This document shows positions 26,266-36,036 of a stretch of DNA of 64,000 nt, piece after piece. Below the pieces are notes generated by a model, which had not been told where the DNA came from, did no database searches, and saw only the letters and a program-made list of their open reading frames with translations. The translations under genes and the position numbers were made by a program. Numbering within the stretch: position 1 is the stretch's first letter; each line of letters starts with the position of its first letter. This DNA comes from Nitrosomonas sp. PY1. GTDB taxonomy: Bacteria > Pseudomonadota > Gammaproteobacteria > Burkholderiales > Nitrosomonadaceae. The stretch spans positions 324,523 to 388,522 of the forward strand of contig NZ_BQXC01000001.1 of assembly GCF_022836435.1 (NCBI RefSeq). Reading direction: 5' to 3'.

Positions 26266-28386
26266 ATGCCTGAATCAGAAGTTCTATTTTCTGAAGTAGC
26301 ACAGTATCTTAAGCCCGAAGACGTTGAACAGCTGAAAATTGCGCATTCCTTTGGTAGTGGTGCGCACTCAGGGCAATTTCGTAAATCTGGCGAGCCTTAT
26401 TTTTCCCACCCAATTGCAGTAGCAAGGATTCTAAGTTCTTTGCATCTTGATGCACCTACATTAATGGCGGCTTTGTTGCACGATGTAGTCGAAGACACTG
26501 AAATTTCCAAAGCCGAAATTGGAGAACGTTTCGGTGATTCCGTGGCTGAATTGGTGGATGGTGTCTCTAAACTAGCAAAGATCAAATTTCAAACGCAAGA
26601 AGAAGCGCAAGCGGAGAATTTTCGCAAAATGCTGTTGGCAATGGCGCGTGATGTGCGTGTTATTTTGATTAAGCTAGCGGATCGATTGCACAATATGCGT
26701 ACGCTGGAGTCTATGAGTTTCGCAAAACAACAGAGTATCGCACGTGAGACACTAGAGATTTATGCTCCTATCGCTTATCGACTAGGTCTTAATAATGTTT
26801 TCCAAGAATTGCAGGAGCTGGGCTTTCGTTATTCCTATCCAATGCGTTATAACGTATTGGTTAAAGCCACAAAAGCAGCGCGAGGTAACCGCCGTATGGT
26901 GGTTGGTAGAATCCTCGATGCGATTAAAATAAAATTGAAAGAAGCAGGTTTGGATGCGGAAGTAACGGGACGGGAAAAGCATCTTTATAGCATCTATACC
27001 AAAATGTTAGATAAGCATTTGTCTTTTTCTGAAGTACTTGATATTTATGGGTTTCGTGTGATTGTCAAAGATATTCCTGCTTGCTATGTAGCCTTGGGAA
27101 TATTGCATGGGCTGTATCGCCCTATTCCTGGAAAATTTAAAGACTACATTGCGATACCTAAGAACAACGGCTATCAATCGTTACACAGCACTTTATTAGG
27201 GCCATTCGGCTTGCCGATTGAGGTTCAAATTCGTACGATCGAAATGCATAGCGTTGCAGAAAATGGTATAGCGGCGCATTGGCTTTATAAATCCTCAGAT
27301 AATAGCGAGTTCAAAAACGAACACTTGAAGTCTAGTCAATGGTTGCAAGGATTACTAGAGGCGCTATTATCAAATACTTCCGATTCTTTGGAGTTCCTGG
27401 AGCATCTTAAAATTGATCTATTTCCTGGCGATGTGTATGTATTTACCCCGCAAGGAAAAATATTGACCTTACCAAGAGGTTCTACAGCAGTTGACTTTGC
27501 ATATGCGGTACATTCAGATATAGGGAATTGCTGTGTTGCGGCAAAAATTAACGGCGAAAGCGCTCCTTTGCGCACTAAATTAAAAAGCGGCGATCGCGTC
27601 GAGATTGTTACAGCGCCTTACGCAAAACCTAATCCTGCTTGGCTCAGTTATGTGGTAACCGGAAGGGCGCGTTCTCATATTCGTCATTTTCTCAAGAATA
27701 TTCAATATGACGAATCGGTGAAATTGGGAGAACGATTATTAAATCAGGCGCTGCAGTCATTCAATATCAATCCAGAAGCGATTACTGACGCACAGTGGGA
27801 AAAACTTCTTCGTGATACTGGTGTGAAGTCTAAAGATGATTTATTTGCAGAAATGGCTTTAGGAAAACAACTTCCTGCTGTTATTGCAAAACGACTTACT
27901 TCTCCTCTTGAATCTATTGCTAACGAACAAATAGCAAACCCCATCATAATACTAGGAACAGAAGGGTTGACCGTTCAATTTGCTAAATGTTGCCGGCCGA
28001 TCCCAGGGGATGAAATTGCAGGTATCATTAAAAAAGAACATGGCTTGATCATTCATACGCATGACTGCGCAATCATTGCCAATAGTCAGAAAAACCTAGA
28101 GAACTGCTCAAATTGCTTGGATGTGGCTTGGGGTAAAGATATTGACAGAAGTTTTGAAGTAAGTATTCGGGTTACTGCGGCAAATAAAAAGGGTGTACTG
28201 GCGCAAGTTGCGGCTGAAATCGCCAAAGCTGAATCTAATATTGATGATATCGATATGGAAAGCGGGGATGACTACACTTATATGCGCCTGATTATACAAG
28301 TCAATAATCGCCAGCACCTTGCCCAGGTGATGCGAGGACTTAGGCACATTAAAGACATCATTAAGATTACCCGAATCAAGGATTAG
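26266..28386 (+). CDS. spoT: Bifunctional (p)ppGpp synthetase/hydrolase (RelA/SpoT)
   Basis: A 706-residue stringent-response enzyme. The HD hydrolase domain (about 25-180) keeps the His-Asp pair at 72-73 (AALLHDVVEDTEIS). The synthetase domain (about 235-345) has DIYGFRVIVKD, GKFKDYIAIPKNNGYQSLH and EVQIRTIEMH. The KFKD motif is of the basic, bifunctional type rather than the acidic RelA type, so both making and degrading (p)ppGpp are likely. A TGS domain (about 385-445), a helical/zinc-like region with CCRPIPGDEIAGI and a C-terminal ACT domain (about 630-705) follow. Its leader carries the inverted repeat described at 26201-26258. Confidence 0.96.
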   Translation: MPESEVLFSEVAQYLKPEDVEQLKIAHSFGSGAHSGQFRKSGEPYFSHPIAVARILSSLHLDAPTLMAALLHDVVEDTEISKAEIGERFGDSVAELVDGVSKLAKIKFQTQEEAQAENFRKMLLAMARDVRVILIKLADRLHNMRTLESMSFAKQQSIARETLEIYAPIAYRLGLNNVFQELQELGFRYSYPMRYNVLVKATKAARGNRRMVVGRILDAIKIKLKEAGLDAEVTGREKHLYSIYTKMLDKHLSFSEVLDIYGFRVIVKDIPACYVALGILHGLYRPIPGKFKDYIAIPKNNGYQSLHSTLLGPFGLPIEVQIRTIEMHSVAENGIAAHWLYKSSDNSEFKNEHLKSSQWLQGLLEALLSNTSDSLEFLEHLKIDLFPGDVYVFTPQGKILTLPRGSTAVDFAYAVHSDIGNCCVAAKINGESAPLRTKLKSGDRVEIVTAPYAKPNPAWLSYVVTGRARSHIRHFLKNIQYDESVKLGERLLNQALQSFNINPEAITDAQWEKLLRDTGVKSKDDLFAEMALGKQLPAVIAKRLTSPLESIANEQIANPIIILGTEGLTVQFAKCCRPIPGDEIAGIIKKEHGLIIHTHDCAIIANSQKNLENCSNCLDVAWGKDIDRSFEVSIRVTAANKKGVLAQVAAEIAKAESNIDDIDMESGDDYTYMRLIIQVNNRQHLAQVMRGLRHIKDIIKITRIKD

Positions 28387-28557
28387 CGGCTTCCTCTTAA
28401 TCGCTTATTTTCTTGCCTCATCATAGTCTACCAATCAGTTAAAAATAGATGAATTCCGTGCATTATTTAGCAGGTTTGATGTTGGTTTTGTTTGTGAGAA
28501 TTCTGCTAAAATATAAGATTCTATTTTGTACAAAGCGTTTAGCAAGGAAGAGTTGTC

Positions 28558-28881
28558 ATGGCTTATGTAGTAACTGAAAGTTGTATTAAATGTAAGTATA
28601 CAGATTGTGTGGATGTGTGTCCGGTTGATTGTTTTCGTGAAGGTCCTAATATTTTAGTTATTGATCCGGATGAGTGTATCGATTGTACATTGTGTGTTGC
28701 AGAGTGTCCGGTGGAAGCAATTTTTGCAGAAGATGATGTGCCCGATGGACAAACACATTTTATTGCATTGAATGCAGAGCTCTCCAAAGAATGGCAACCA
28801 ATCATTGAGAAAAAAGATGCATTACCAGATGCTGATAACTGGGCCAAAATTAGTGACAAATTTGATCAATTGGAACGTTGA
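28558..28881 (+). CDS. fdxA: Seven-iron ferredoxin FdxA
   Basis: A 107-residue ferredoxin carrying one 3Fe-4S and one 4Fe-4S cluster. Cysteines at 9, 12, 17, 21 and 25 ([14 protein letters not shown]) and 40, 43, 46 and 50 ([11 protein letters not shown]) match the Azotobacter-type 7Fe ferredoxin, which also has the C-terminal extension seen here. It transfers electrons at low potential; its partner is unknown. GGAAGAG precedes the ATG and a sigma-70-like TTGTTT-N18-TATAAG is visible about 60 bases upstream. It is probably its own transcription unit or the first gene before the AddB-like gene. Confidence 0.95.
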   Translation: MAYVVTESCIKCKYTDCVDVCPVDCFREGPNILVIDPDECIDCTLCVAECPVEAIFAEDDVPDGQTHFIALNAELSKEWQPIIEKKDALPDADNWAKISDKFDQLER

Positions 28882-28890
28882 TTGATTACG

Positions 28891-28909
28891 GCGGTAATTT
28901 TTCTACCGC
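28891..28909 (+). promoter_or_regulatory. Hairpin abutting the start codon of the AddB-like gene
   Basis: GCGGTA (28891-28896) pairs with TACCGC (28904-28909) around the seven-base loop ATTTTTC. The stem ends at the base before the ATG at 28910 and covers the whole position of a ribosome site. It could reduce translation of the exonuclease relative to fdxA, or act as a partial terminator. No T-run follows the stem. Confidence 0.45.
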
Positions 28910-31687
28910 ATGACCGACAGATTTTTCAAATTCTCAGAAATTCCCATAGATGAAGTTTTGAGTCGCCTCAGAGCGGGCGCTACGGTTGTTACTCCGAACC
29001 GCAGGCTAGCTTTGACACTGACAAAAAAGTTTAATCGGAACAATGCTTGCTCTGCAAAGTTAGCTTGGAAAACGGCAGATATTCTGCCGTTTTCCGCTTT
29101 TCTCGAAAGAATATACTCCGATGCGTTTTATTCATCGCAGACGCAAGTTGCGTCGCAATTGCTTTCCGATTTGCAGGAGCGGTTGTTGTGGGAATCGATT
29201 ATTTGCTCCTCAGATGTCGGGTATGGTTTACTACAACATTTCCAAACCGCTAAACTAGCACAAGAAGCATGGCAGTTTTTGCATGCCTGGAAAATTTCTC
29301 AGGTGTTTGCAAGTTATCCTCTTGGCGATGACGCTAGTACTTTTTTAGCATGGGCTAGGTTATACGAAAAAACAACGTGCAATCATCTACAAATTGATCA
29401 AGCACGGCTTTGTGATTGGGTTTCTGAAAATTATCAAAATATATCCATAAAAAAAATAGCTTCATTGATCTGCTACGGCTTTGATTTTTTTACTCCGCAG
29501 CAAATTCAATTACTGGAAAAACTCCAGAACAGTGATTGCGAAGTAACAGTAGCCTATTCGATTTCCTCTCATCAATTCGATGCGAATCGACATTTCAAGA
29601 AAATAGGCAAAGTTGGATTTTTAACCAGCAACGATGAAATTAAGCAAGCTGCTATTTGGGCTCGTACACGCTTGGAAGAAAATCCTCAGACCTCTATCGG
29701 TATCGTCGTACCCGATTTAGCCAACTATCGTAGTGCAATTTTGCGCATTTTCAATTCCGTGATGTATCCCGATGCGCATTCTTTATTACCAGGAGCTGAT
29801 CGTAGAGCAGTTCCTTTTAATTTGTCATTGGGACTTTCTCTGAGTTCTTATCCACTAATTGACGCAGCTTTGATTTGCCTTGATTTATTGCAGGCAGCAG
29901 TTCCATTCAATCGAGTGAGTCAGCTTTTACATTCACCTTTTATCGCCGGCTCGGAAAGTGAAAAAATGCCGCGCGCATTACTGGATGCTAAATTACGCCG
30001 ATTTAGCGAACCTACCATAACGCTTGATCGTTTCATTGCATTGATACGGTATATTGATGACGGAGTATCTTGCCCACTGTTATTTCAATGTTTAAATAAG
30101 CTAGCCGCTTTTTGTAAAGCAAAGCAATTGAATTCGGGTAGTTATGTTATTTATTCCGAAATGATTACTGAATTATTGCAATTACTGGGTTTCCCGGGCG
30201 AGCGACGTTTAAATTCTGATGAATATCAAACCTACCAGAAATGGCAATCGCTGCTGATAGATTTCGCATCGTTAGACCGTGTTAAATCGGAAGTTTGTTT
30301 TAATAAAGCAATATCACATTTAAAACAAATAACGCATGACACCTTATTTCAGCCTGAATCACCATCTGTACCGATACAGATTTTGGGGGTATTGGAAGCC
30401 AATCTAATCACATTCGATCATCTCTGGGTGATGGGTCTTTCAGACGAACAATGGCCCTTAAATGCCGATCCTAATCCATTTATCCCACTGGAATTACAGA
30501 CTAAAACAGCATTTCCTTTTGGATCTTCATCGCAGGCATTCGCATATTCTAAGAAATTGACGCAGCGATGGCTTCTCAGTGCTAATGAAGTAATTCTAAG
30601 TTATCCTGAAAGCAGTAATGATGGTCATGTGTTATTACCGAGTCCATTGATTCACACGGTTGCAAAAATTTCTATCGAACAGCCTTCCTGGAAATCCTAC
30701 GATGAACGAATTACTCAATCTTGTACGCTAGAAACGATCGAGGATCATCAAACCTTTCCACTACCGTTAGAAATCCTTAAGCAACCTGTCACTGGTGGCA
30801 CTGCTGTTATCAAAGATTATGCTGCGTGCGCAATTCGCGCTTTGATCAAGCACCGGCTAAAAGTAAAACGCTTAGAAATACCCCATAACGGACTCAATGT
30901 TATGGAACGCGGCATACTCATGCATGATGCCTTGGCCTACCTATGGAAACAATTGGCGAGTAAAACAGAACTAGACACACTCAATGATGTGGATTTGGAA
31001 GAGGTGCTTGCGAGCAGTGCTAATAACGCGCTATCGAATTTGCAATCGGATAAACACACTAGATTTTCTCCAGGCTTCTATGAAATTGAATTACGGCGGT
31101 TGACAAATGTGCTCAGCAATTGGTTGGATATCGAAAGAAAGCGATCTGGTTTTACGGTAGCTGCAATCGAACAAAAGGAACTTATACAAGTCGGTAATCT
31201 GATTCTGAATGTTCGTATAGATCGCATAGATGTGTTGGAAAATGGCCAATCGATCATTATTGATTACAAAACAAATCGACAATCGATTCAAGCTTTGATC
31301 GGCGACTATCTGGATGAGCCTCAGCTACCGTTATATTTGGTCATGGCGAACTTGCATCAGCAAGCGTCGGGTATTGCATTTGCTATTGTCAAAGCAGGTG
31401 AGTTTGGGTTTATAGGCATTTTGCAAGACTCGGATTTATTGCCTGATGTGAAAGCCTATTCGCAGCTAACTGGCTGCAAACACTTTGGTTCTTGGCGAGA
31501 ACTGATAGCAACTTGGCAGCAGCAATTGATAGTGCTTGCCGAAGGATTTTCCAGTGGTGATGCACGTGTTAATCCTAAAAACTACCCTGTAACGTGTCAA
31601 CAGTGCGATATGCAATTGATCTGCCGGATCTCTCAGCGTTTGAATGTCGACTCTTTTACACAGTCAAAGAGCGAGAATGATGATTGA
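28910..31687 (+). CDS. AddB-like exonuclease subunit (PD-(D/E)XK, Fe-S)
   Basis: A 925-residue protein of the group annotated as probable DNA repair exonuclease, the partner of the AddA-like helicase encoded next. The N-terminal part has inactive helicase-like folds. The C-terminal RecB-type nuclease (about 620-910) has RGILMHDALAYLWKQL, the catalytic DYKTNRQS motif with the preceding Asp (VRIDRIDV), and late QLPLY. Four cysteines fit the iron-sulphur staple of AddB nucleases: one in KDYAACAIRALIKHRL and three in CQQCDMQLIC (Cx2Cx5C). The complex should process DNA double-strand breaks for recombination. The last bases overlap the next gene start (ATGATGATTGA). Confidence 0.87.
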   Translation: MTDRFFKFSEIPIDEVLSRLRAGATVVTPNRRLALTLTKKFNRNNACSAKLAWKTADILPFSAFLERIYSDAFYSSQTQVASQLLSDLQERLLWESIICSSDVGYGLLQHFQTAKLAQEAWQFLHAWKISQVFASYPLGDDASTFLAWARLYEKTTCNHLQIDQARLCDWVSENYQNISIKKIASLICYGFDFFTPQQIQLLEKLQNSDCEVTVAYSISSHQFDANRHFKKIGKVGFLTSNDEIKQAAIWARTRLEENPQTSIGIVVPDLANYRSAILRIFNSVMYPDAHSLLPGADRRAVPFNLSLGLSLSSYPLIDAALICLDLLQAAVPFNRVSQLLHSPFIAGSESEKMPRALLDAKLRRFSEPTITLDRFIALIRYIDDGVSCPLLFQCLNKLAAFCKAKQLNSGSYVIYSEMITELLQLLGFPGERRLNSDEYQTYQKWQSLLIDFASLDRVKSEVCFNKAISHLKQITHDTLFQPESPSVPIQILGVLEANLITFDHLWVMGLSDEQWPLNADPNPFIPLELQTKTAFPFGSSSQAFAYSKKLTQRWLLSANEVILSYPESSNDGHVLLPSPLIHTVAKISIEQPSWKSYDERITQSCTLETIEDHQTFPLPLEILKQPVTGGTAVIKDYAACAIRALIKHRLKVKRLEIPHNGLNVMERGILMHDALAYLWKQLASKTELDTLNDVDLEEVLASSANNALSNLQSDKHTRFSPGFYEIELRRLTNVLSNWLDIERKRSGFTVAAIEQKELIQVGNLILNVRIDRIDVLENGQSIIIDYKTNRQSIQALIGDYLDEPQLPLYLVMANLHQQASGIAFAIVKAGEFGFIGILQDSDLLPDVKAYSQLTGCKHFGSWRELIATWQQQLIVLAEGFSSGDARVNPKNYPVTCQQCDMQLICRISQRLNVDSFTQSKSENDD

Positions 31688-34600
31688 TCATCCTGTTCCT
31701 GATGTTTCAGAACGTTACCGCGCTTTAAACCCGGAAAATTCGTTTATTGTTCAGGCACCGGCCGGATCTGGAAAAACCACGTTGCTGATTCAACGTTATC
31801 TAAGATTGCTGGCTTGTGTTAGTTCACCCGAAGAAATTGTTGCCATTACCTTCACGCGCAAGGCTGCTGCAGAAATGCGCACACGTGTTTTAGCGGTATT
31901 GGAGATTCAGCAAGGTGAAGAACACAACAATTCAGGCATAGAGCGGGATCGACTGAATCGCGAATTATCAATGGCGGTACTGGATCGCGATCAACAGTTA
32001 GGCTGGCAACTAATCAGTAACCCGCAGAGATTACGCATACAAACCATCGATGCATTATGCGCTTCGCTTGTACGGCAAATGCCTATTTTATCAGAATTTG
32101 GTGCGCCACCAAGAATCGCTGAGCATGCTCACGATCTTTATCGTGAGGCGGCGCGCATTACCCTGAACTTAATAGAAAAAAACGAAGTAATTGCACAAGA
32201 CATAAAAAAGTTATTGGTGCACTTAGATAATGATTGGGCCAGAGTAGAATCCTTAGTCGCAGAAATGCTAGCAAAGCGTGATCAATGGTTACGTCATTTG
32301 ATGATCGGGAAGCCCAGAGAAGAATTGGAAATTGCCTTGCAGAATGTACGCAACAATGCACTGCAATCGGTTTATCGATTATTTCCGCACGAACTTCAAA
32401 ATGAATTATTGCAATTAATAAGGTATGCAATAGGTAACCTTGGACAAAGCGGGCCAGAACAGCAAGCTTCAGAAATTAGTATGGCTAGTGAATTAGAAAA
32501 TCTGGCTACAGCAAACATTCAACATTGGAATGGAATAGCAGCATTGTTATTGACTGGAAAAGGTGAGTGGCGCAAGAAAATCACGGTCAATGAAGGTTTT
32601 CCTTCTGGTAACAGCCAAAATGAAAAAGTATCGGCAAAGAAGTGGAAAAGTAGGTTGATGGATCTATTGGAATTGTTGCGATCAAATGAAGAGTTGCGGC
32701 AATCTTTGCAGGCTGTCCGGTTATTGCCACCTCCTAATTATTCTGAGCAGCAATGGCAAATCATCGCTGCGATTACCAGTTTATTGCATCACGCAGTAGC
32801 CGCACTGGAAATTGTTTTTCAACAATCTGGTCAGGTGGATTTTGCCGAAGTTACCCTACGAGCTTTGCTAGCGCTTGGGGATTCAGAATTTCCTACCGAT
32901 TTGGCCTTGGCTTTGGATCATCGCATCAAGCATCTGCTGATTGATGAATTCCAAGATACCTCGATCAGTCAATTTCAGTTAATTGAAAAGCTGACAGCGG
33001 GATGGGAAATAGGAGATGGCCGCACTCTATTTGCAGTGGGCGATCCCATGCAATCCATTTATCGTTTTCGTGAAGCAGAAGTAGGGTTGTTTCTGCAAGC
33101 AAGACAGCAAGGTATCGGTAACGTAGTGCTGCAACCAATCACACTGACGGCCAATTTTCGATCACAACAAGGTATCGTGGATTGGGTGAATGATACTTTT
33201 GGTCGTGTCATGCCTGCCGAAGAAGACATTTCTAAGGGAGCGGTAGCATATGCTGCTTCGATAGCCATGCATGCTTCGGATACTGAAAAGGCAGTCAAAG
33301 TGTATCCTTTTTTGACCCGCAATGATGTTGAAGAGGCTTATCAAGTACGCGATATTCTTGTAGAAACCAGACGTAACAATCCAAACGATACGATTGCAAT
33401 TCTGGTACGCAATCGGAATCACTTGGTTGCAATTACCGAGGAGCTCAAAAAAGCCAAGATTGCTTTCCGAGCGGTTGAGATTGAACCGCTACAAAACAAA
33501 TCCGTTGTGCAGGATTTATGGGTTTTGATCCGAGCACTCCTCAATCCTGCTGATCGTATTGCTTGGATCGCTCTTTTACGGACACCTTTTTGCGGCATTC
33601 GCTTGGATGATTTGCTTGCTTTAATCGACTCTGGACAACAGCATAGCCAAAGCAACCTCACACTAGGTGAGGTAACAATCTGGGAGTTATTGTGCAATGA
33701 AATTTACTGGAAGAATCTTTCAACCGATGCCACCGAACGTATTTGCAGATTAAGGGATGTGTTGCAGCTTTGTATTGAACACCGCCAGCGTCGATCATTA
33801 CGCGATACCGTTGAAGCAGCTTGGCGAATACTGGGTGGACCGGGCTGTGTGGATATTTATACTGGAAATCACGCGCAGCATGAAATCGATTTAAGCGATG
33901 CAATGGTTTTTCTAGATTATTTGGAGAAACAGGAAAATGCATGCAGCATTCCGGATATTGCGAATTTTGAAGCGGGCCTGAATGAACTATACGCATTGCC
34001 TGATCCAAGCGCCGATGATCGATTACAGATTATGACTATCCATAAGGCCAAAGGGCTTGAGTTTGATACCGTTATTGTTCCTGGACTGGGCCGCAATCCT
34101 CGCAATAAAGACAAACAATTACTAAAGTGGATTGAGCAACCGAGTCATGAAAAAAATAAGACGCAAAATGTAATAACCGATCTTCTATTGGCTTCTATCG
34201 AGAAAACTGGTGAACCGCCGGATTCTACCTATCGTTGGATTGATAGCCTTAATCAGGAAAAAGAGCAATTTGAGTCAGTGCGATTGCTTTATGTTGCTGC
34301 TACCCGTGCGCGAAAATATCTGCATTTATTAGGCCATGTTAATTTGGATGCTACACAACAAGAATTGTTTGTTAAAGAACCTGGCGCACGTTCTTTACTA
34401 TCGCCGTTGTGGGTAGTTGTTGCACCGGATTATCTGGCTGTAGCAACAAAAGCGCAAATTGAGGGTAAAGTTCACTCACTACAGGAAGATAACAAAGCAA
34501 TCAATCAAAATTTTTATCGCTTGCCTAGAGATTGGAAACTACCTAATGCTTTTCCTGCTGTGGTCTGGCAAGAACCACCGTTGAATGAGGAGTTTGAGCA

Positions 34601-35147
34601 TGTTATTGAGTTTTCCTGGGCCAGTGAAATCGCTCGATGTGTTGGCGTAGTCACGCATCGTTGGTTGCAGCAAATTGCGGAAGATGAAATGCGTGAATGG
34701 AATGCGGTAAGAATACAATCGATGCAGAATCAACTCAAAAAGAATCTGTTTGCGGTGGGTTTGAATACCAGTGAAGAAAAGTTAGACAACGCAATTGATC
34801 TAATTACACATGCATTGACGAATGCGGTAACAGATCATATAGGTCAATGGATATTGGGTCCGCAACAAAATGCGCAAAACGAATTAAGAATTACTGGTGT
34901 TGTGAAGAGTGGTTTTGTTCAAGGGGTGATTGATAGAACCTTTTATGATTCCGATAAAACACGTTGGATCATAGATTACAAGATAAGCAGCCATGAAGGT
35001 GCAGATTTACAGGAATTTCTTAATCGTGAGCAGCTTCGCTATCAGCATCAACTGGATCAATATAAACAGTTAATGCAACAAATAGATCCCAGTCCGGTAA
35101 AGCTGGCGTTGTACTTTCCTCTAATGCGCAGTTGGAAGGTTTGCTAA
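31677..35147 (+). CDS. AddA-like UvrD-family helicase-nuclease
   Basis: About 1156 residues. The superfamily 1A helicase motifs are in order: Walker A QAPAGSGKTTLL, ITFTRKAAAEMRTRVL, RIQTIDALC, Walker B DEFQDTS, GDPMQSIYRFREAE, TANFRSQ, TIHKAKGLEFDTVIVPGLGR and LLYVAATRARKYLHLLG. A C-terminal RecB-like nuclease has IIDYKISSHE and the preceding Asp in GVIDRTFYD. It would unwind and cut DNA ends with the AddB-like partner. The open frame begins at 31644, but the ATG at 31677 (or 31680), overlapping the stop of the upstream gene, is the natural coupled start. Confidence 0.9.
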   Translation: MMIDHPVPDVSERYRALNPENSFIVQAPAGSGKTTLLIQRYLRLLACVSSPEEIVAITFTRKAAAEMRTRVLAVLEIQQGEEHNNSGIERDRLNRELSMAVLDRDQQLGWQLISNPQRLRIQTIDALCASLVRQMPILSEFGAPPRIAEHAHDLYREAARITLNLIEKNEVIAQDIKKLLVHLDNDWARVESLVAEMLAKRDQWLRHLMIGKPREELEIALQNVRNNALQSVYRLFPHELQNELLQLIRYAIGNLGQSGPEQQASEISMASELENLATANIQHWNGIAALLLTGKGEWRKKITVNEGFPSGNSQNEKVSAKKWKSRLMDLLELLRSNEELRQSLQAVRLLPPPNYSEQQWQIIAAITSLLHHAVAALEIVFQQSGQVDFAEVTLRALLALGDSEFPTDLALALDHRIKHLLIDEFQDTSISQFQLIEKLTAGWEIGDGRTLFAVGDPMQSIYRFREAEVGLFLQARQQGIGNVVLQPITLTANFRSQQGIVDWVNDTFGRVMPAEEDISKGAVAYAASIAMHASDTEKAVKVYPFLTRNDVEEAYQVRDILVETRRNNPNDTIAILVRNRNHLVAITEELKKAKIAFRAVEIEPLQNKSVVQDLWVLIRALLNPADRIAWIALLRTPFCGIRLDDLLALIDSGQQHSQSNLTLGEVTIWELLCNEIYWKNLSTDATERICRLRDVLQLCIEHRQRRSLRDTVEAAWRILGGPGCVDIYTGNHAQHEIDLSDAMVFLDYLEKQENACSIPDIANFEAGLNELYALPDPSADDRLQIMTIHKAKGLEFDTVIVPGLGRNPRNKDKQLLKWIEQPSHEKNKTQNVITDLLLASIEKTGEPPDSTYRWIDSLNQEKEQFESVRLLYVAATRARKYLHLLGHVNLDATQQELFVKEPGARSLLSPLWVVVAPDYLAVATKAQIEGKVHSLQEDNKAINQNFYRLPRDWKLPNAFPAVVWQEPPLNEEFEHVIEFSWASEIARCVGVVTHRWLQQIAEDEMREWNAVRIQSMQNQLKKNLFAVGLNTSEEKLDNAIDLITHALTNAVTDHIGQWILGPQQNAQNELRITGVVKSGFVQGVIDRTFYDSDKTRWIIDYKISSHEGADLQEFLNREQLRYQHQLDQYKQLMQQIDPSPVKLALYFPLMRSWKVC

Positions 35148-35176
35148 AGTGGATCAATTCTGAACTACTACATCTG

Positions 35177-35196
35177 AACATACTACAATGTATGTT
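35177..35196. terminator. Small hairpin between convergent genes
   Basis: AACATAC (35177-35183) and GTATGTT (35190-35196) form seven pairs with a six-base loop, between the AddA-like gene and the convergent wall hydrolase, whose stop codon it touches. The stem is AT-rich and lacks a T-tract, so it would be a weak bidirectional terminator at best. Confidence 0.35.
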
Positions 35197-35818
35197 ACTT
35201 AGCTTTGTCACCTGATGGTTTGTAAAAAAGAAAATCTTCAACTTCAGTCGTTTTTATATATTCCTTGGACCAAGAGGGTGAGACCTTCTTGTGATGAAAA
35301 TACAAAGCACCATTTGTTTGATCCACTAATTGATGATTCAACGCTTTTCGAGTAATTTCCTTTGCAGTAGCATAAGATTCGTCCTCTTTTGCGTCATCTG
35401 GACGGCCGTCGCACCACCATGAAAATTGACACGCCCCTTTTTCCTGCCCTTGTTTCACTACTCCGCAAACAGTTTCTGGAAACCCCTCATGACCAACCCG
35501 ATTCATTACAACATTGGCCACGACCTCCATTCCAGAAATACTTGTGCCGCGCGCTTCCCAATAAATTGTACGAGCTAGACAAGTGATTGCATCTTCCATG
35601 GGTTCTTTACCTGACGGATCAACAGCCTGTACTTGAGTTTTTGTAATTAATTGACTGGTTGGGGGCGGAGAAGCTTGACTTCCCTCAGTTGCAACTTTCT
35701 CTTCTAGAACCTCAGCTTTTTCTTTTGCAACTTCAGCTTTCTGAGCTTGGTCGTCTGCAAAAGCTAATGAAATTGATAATATAGTTACTAATTGAATCCC
35801 GAATATAATTATTTTCAT
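35195..35818 (-). CDS. SleB-type cell wall hydrolase
   Basis: A 207-residue exported protein. A signal peptide (about 1-21, ending SLAFADD) is followed by an Ala/Glu/Lys-rich helical stretch (22-60) and a Hydrolase_2 domain (about 75-195): LARTIYWEARGTSISGMEVV, ANVVMNRVGHEGFPETVCGV, CQFSWWCDGRP and ALYFHHKKVSPSW. Family members cleave peptidoglycan, classically in spore cortex, and in Gram-negatives are probably wall-remodelling enzymes. It is the last gene of the minus-strand secretion region, its ATG overlapping the stop of the small upstream frame (ATGA). A role in opening the wall for the secretion machinery is possible, but only inferred from position. Confidence 0.85.
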   Translation of the reverse strand: MKIIIFGIQLVTILSISLAFADDQAQKAEVAKEKAEVLEEKVATEGSQASPPPTSQLITKTQVQAVDPSGKEPMEDAITCLARTIYWEARGTSISGMEVVANVVMNRVGHEGFPETVCGVVKQGQEKGACQFSWWCDGRPDDAKEDESYATAKEITRKALNHQLVDQTNGALYFHHKKVSPSWSKEYIKTTEVEDFLFYKPSGDKAK

Positions 35819-36036
35819 GAATTTTTAATACGCTGTTTTACGACTATCACATTTGATAACCAAATTCTACTGGCTTGTAAGGTCATTTTAAATAGGAGAA
35901 TAGTCCTATGTATTGATACCGATTTAAAACTGATCATCCACTGCCGTTGAGAAATGACAAAATCAATCTGTAACACATCGGCAAGGGTGCTGGCATAATC
36001 AAGGGCAGAAATGCGCGGATTGTCATTAAAAACCAC
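35815..36036 (-). CDS. Small hypothetical protein
   Basis: A 73-codon frame opening with GTG, just inside the end of the M50-adaptor gene, and closing with TGA that overlaps the ATG of the SleB-like gene. The product is basic at its C-terminus and has no recognised domain; it has one mildly hydrophobic stretch. An alternative frame beginning at the ATG that overlaps the TAA of the upstream gene (TAATG) gives only about 30 residues. The tight spacing on both sides speaks for a coupled gene, but it could equally be a relic. I do not recognise it. Confidence 0.3.
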   Translation of the reverse strand: MVFNDNPRISALDYASTLADVLQIDFVISQRQWMISFKSVSIHRTILLFKMTLQASRIWLSNVIVVKQRIKNS

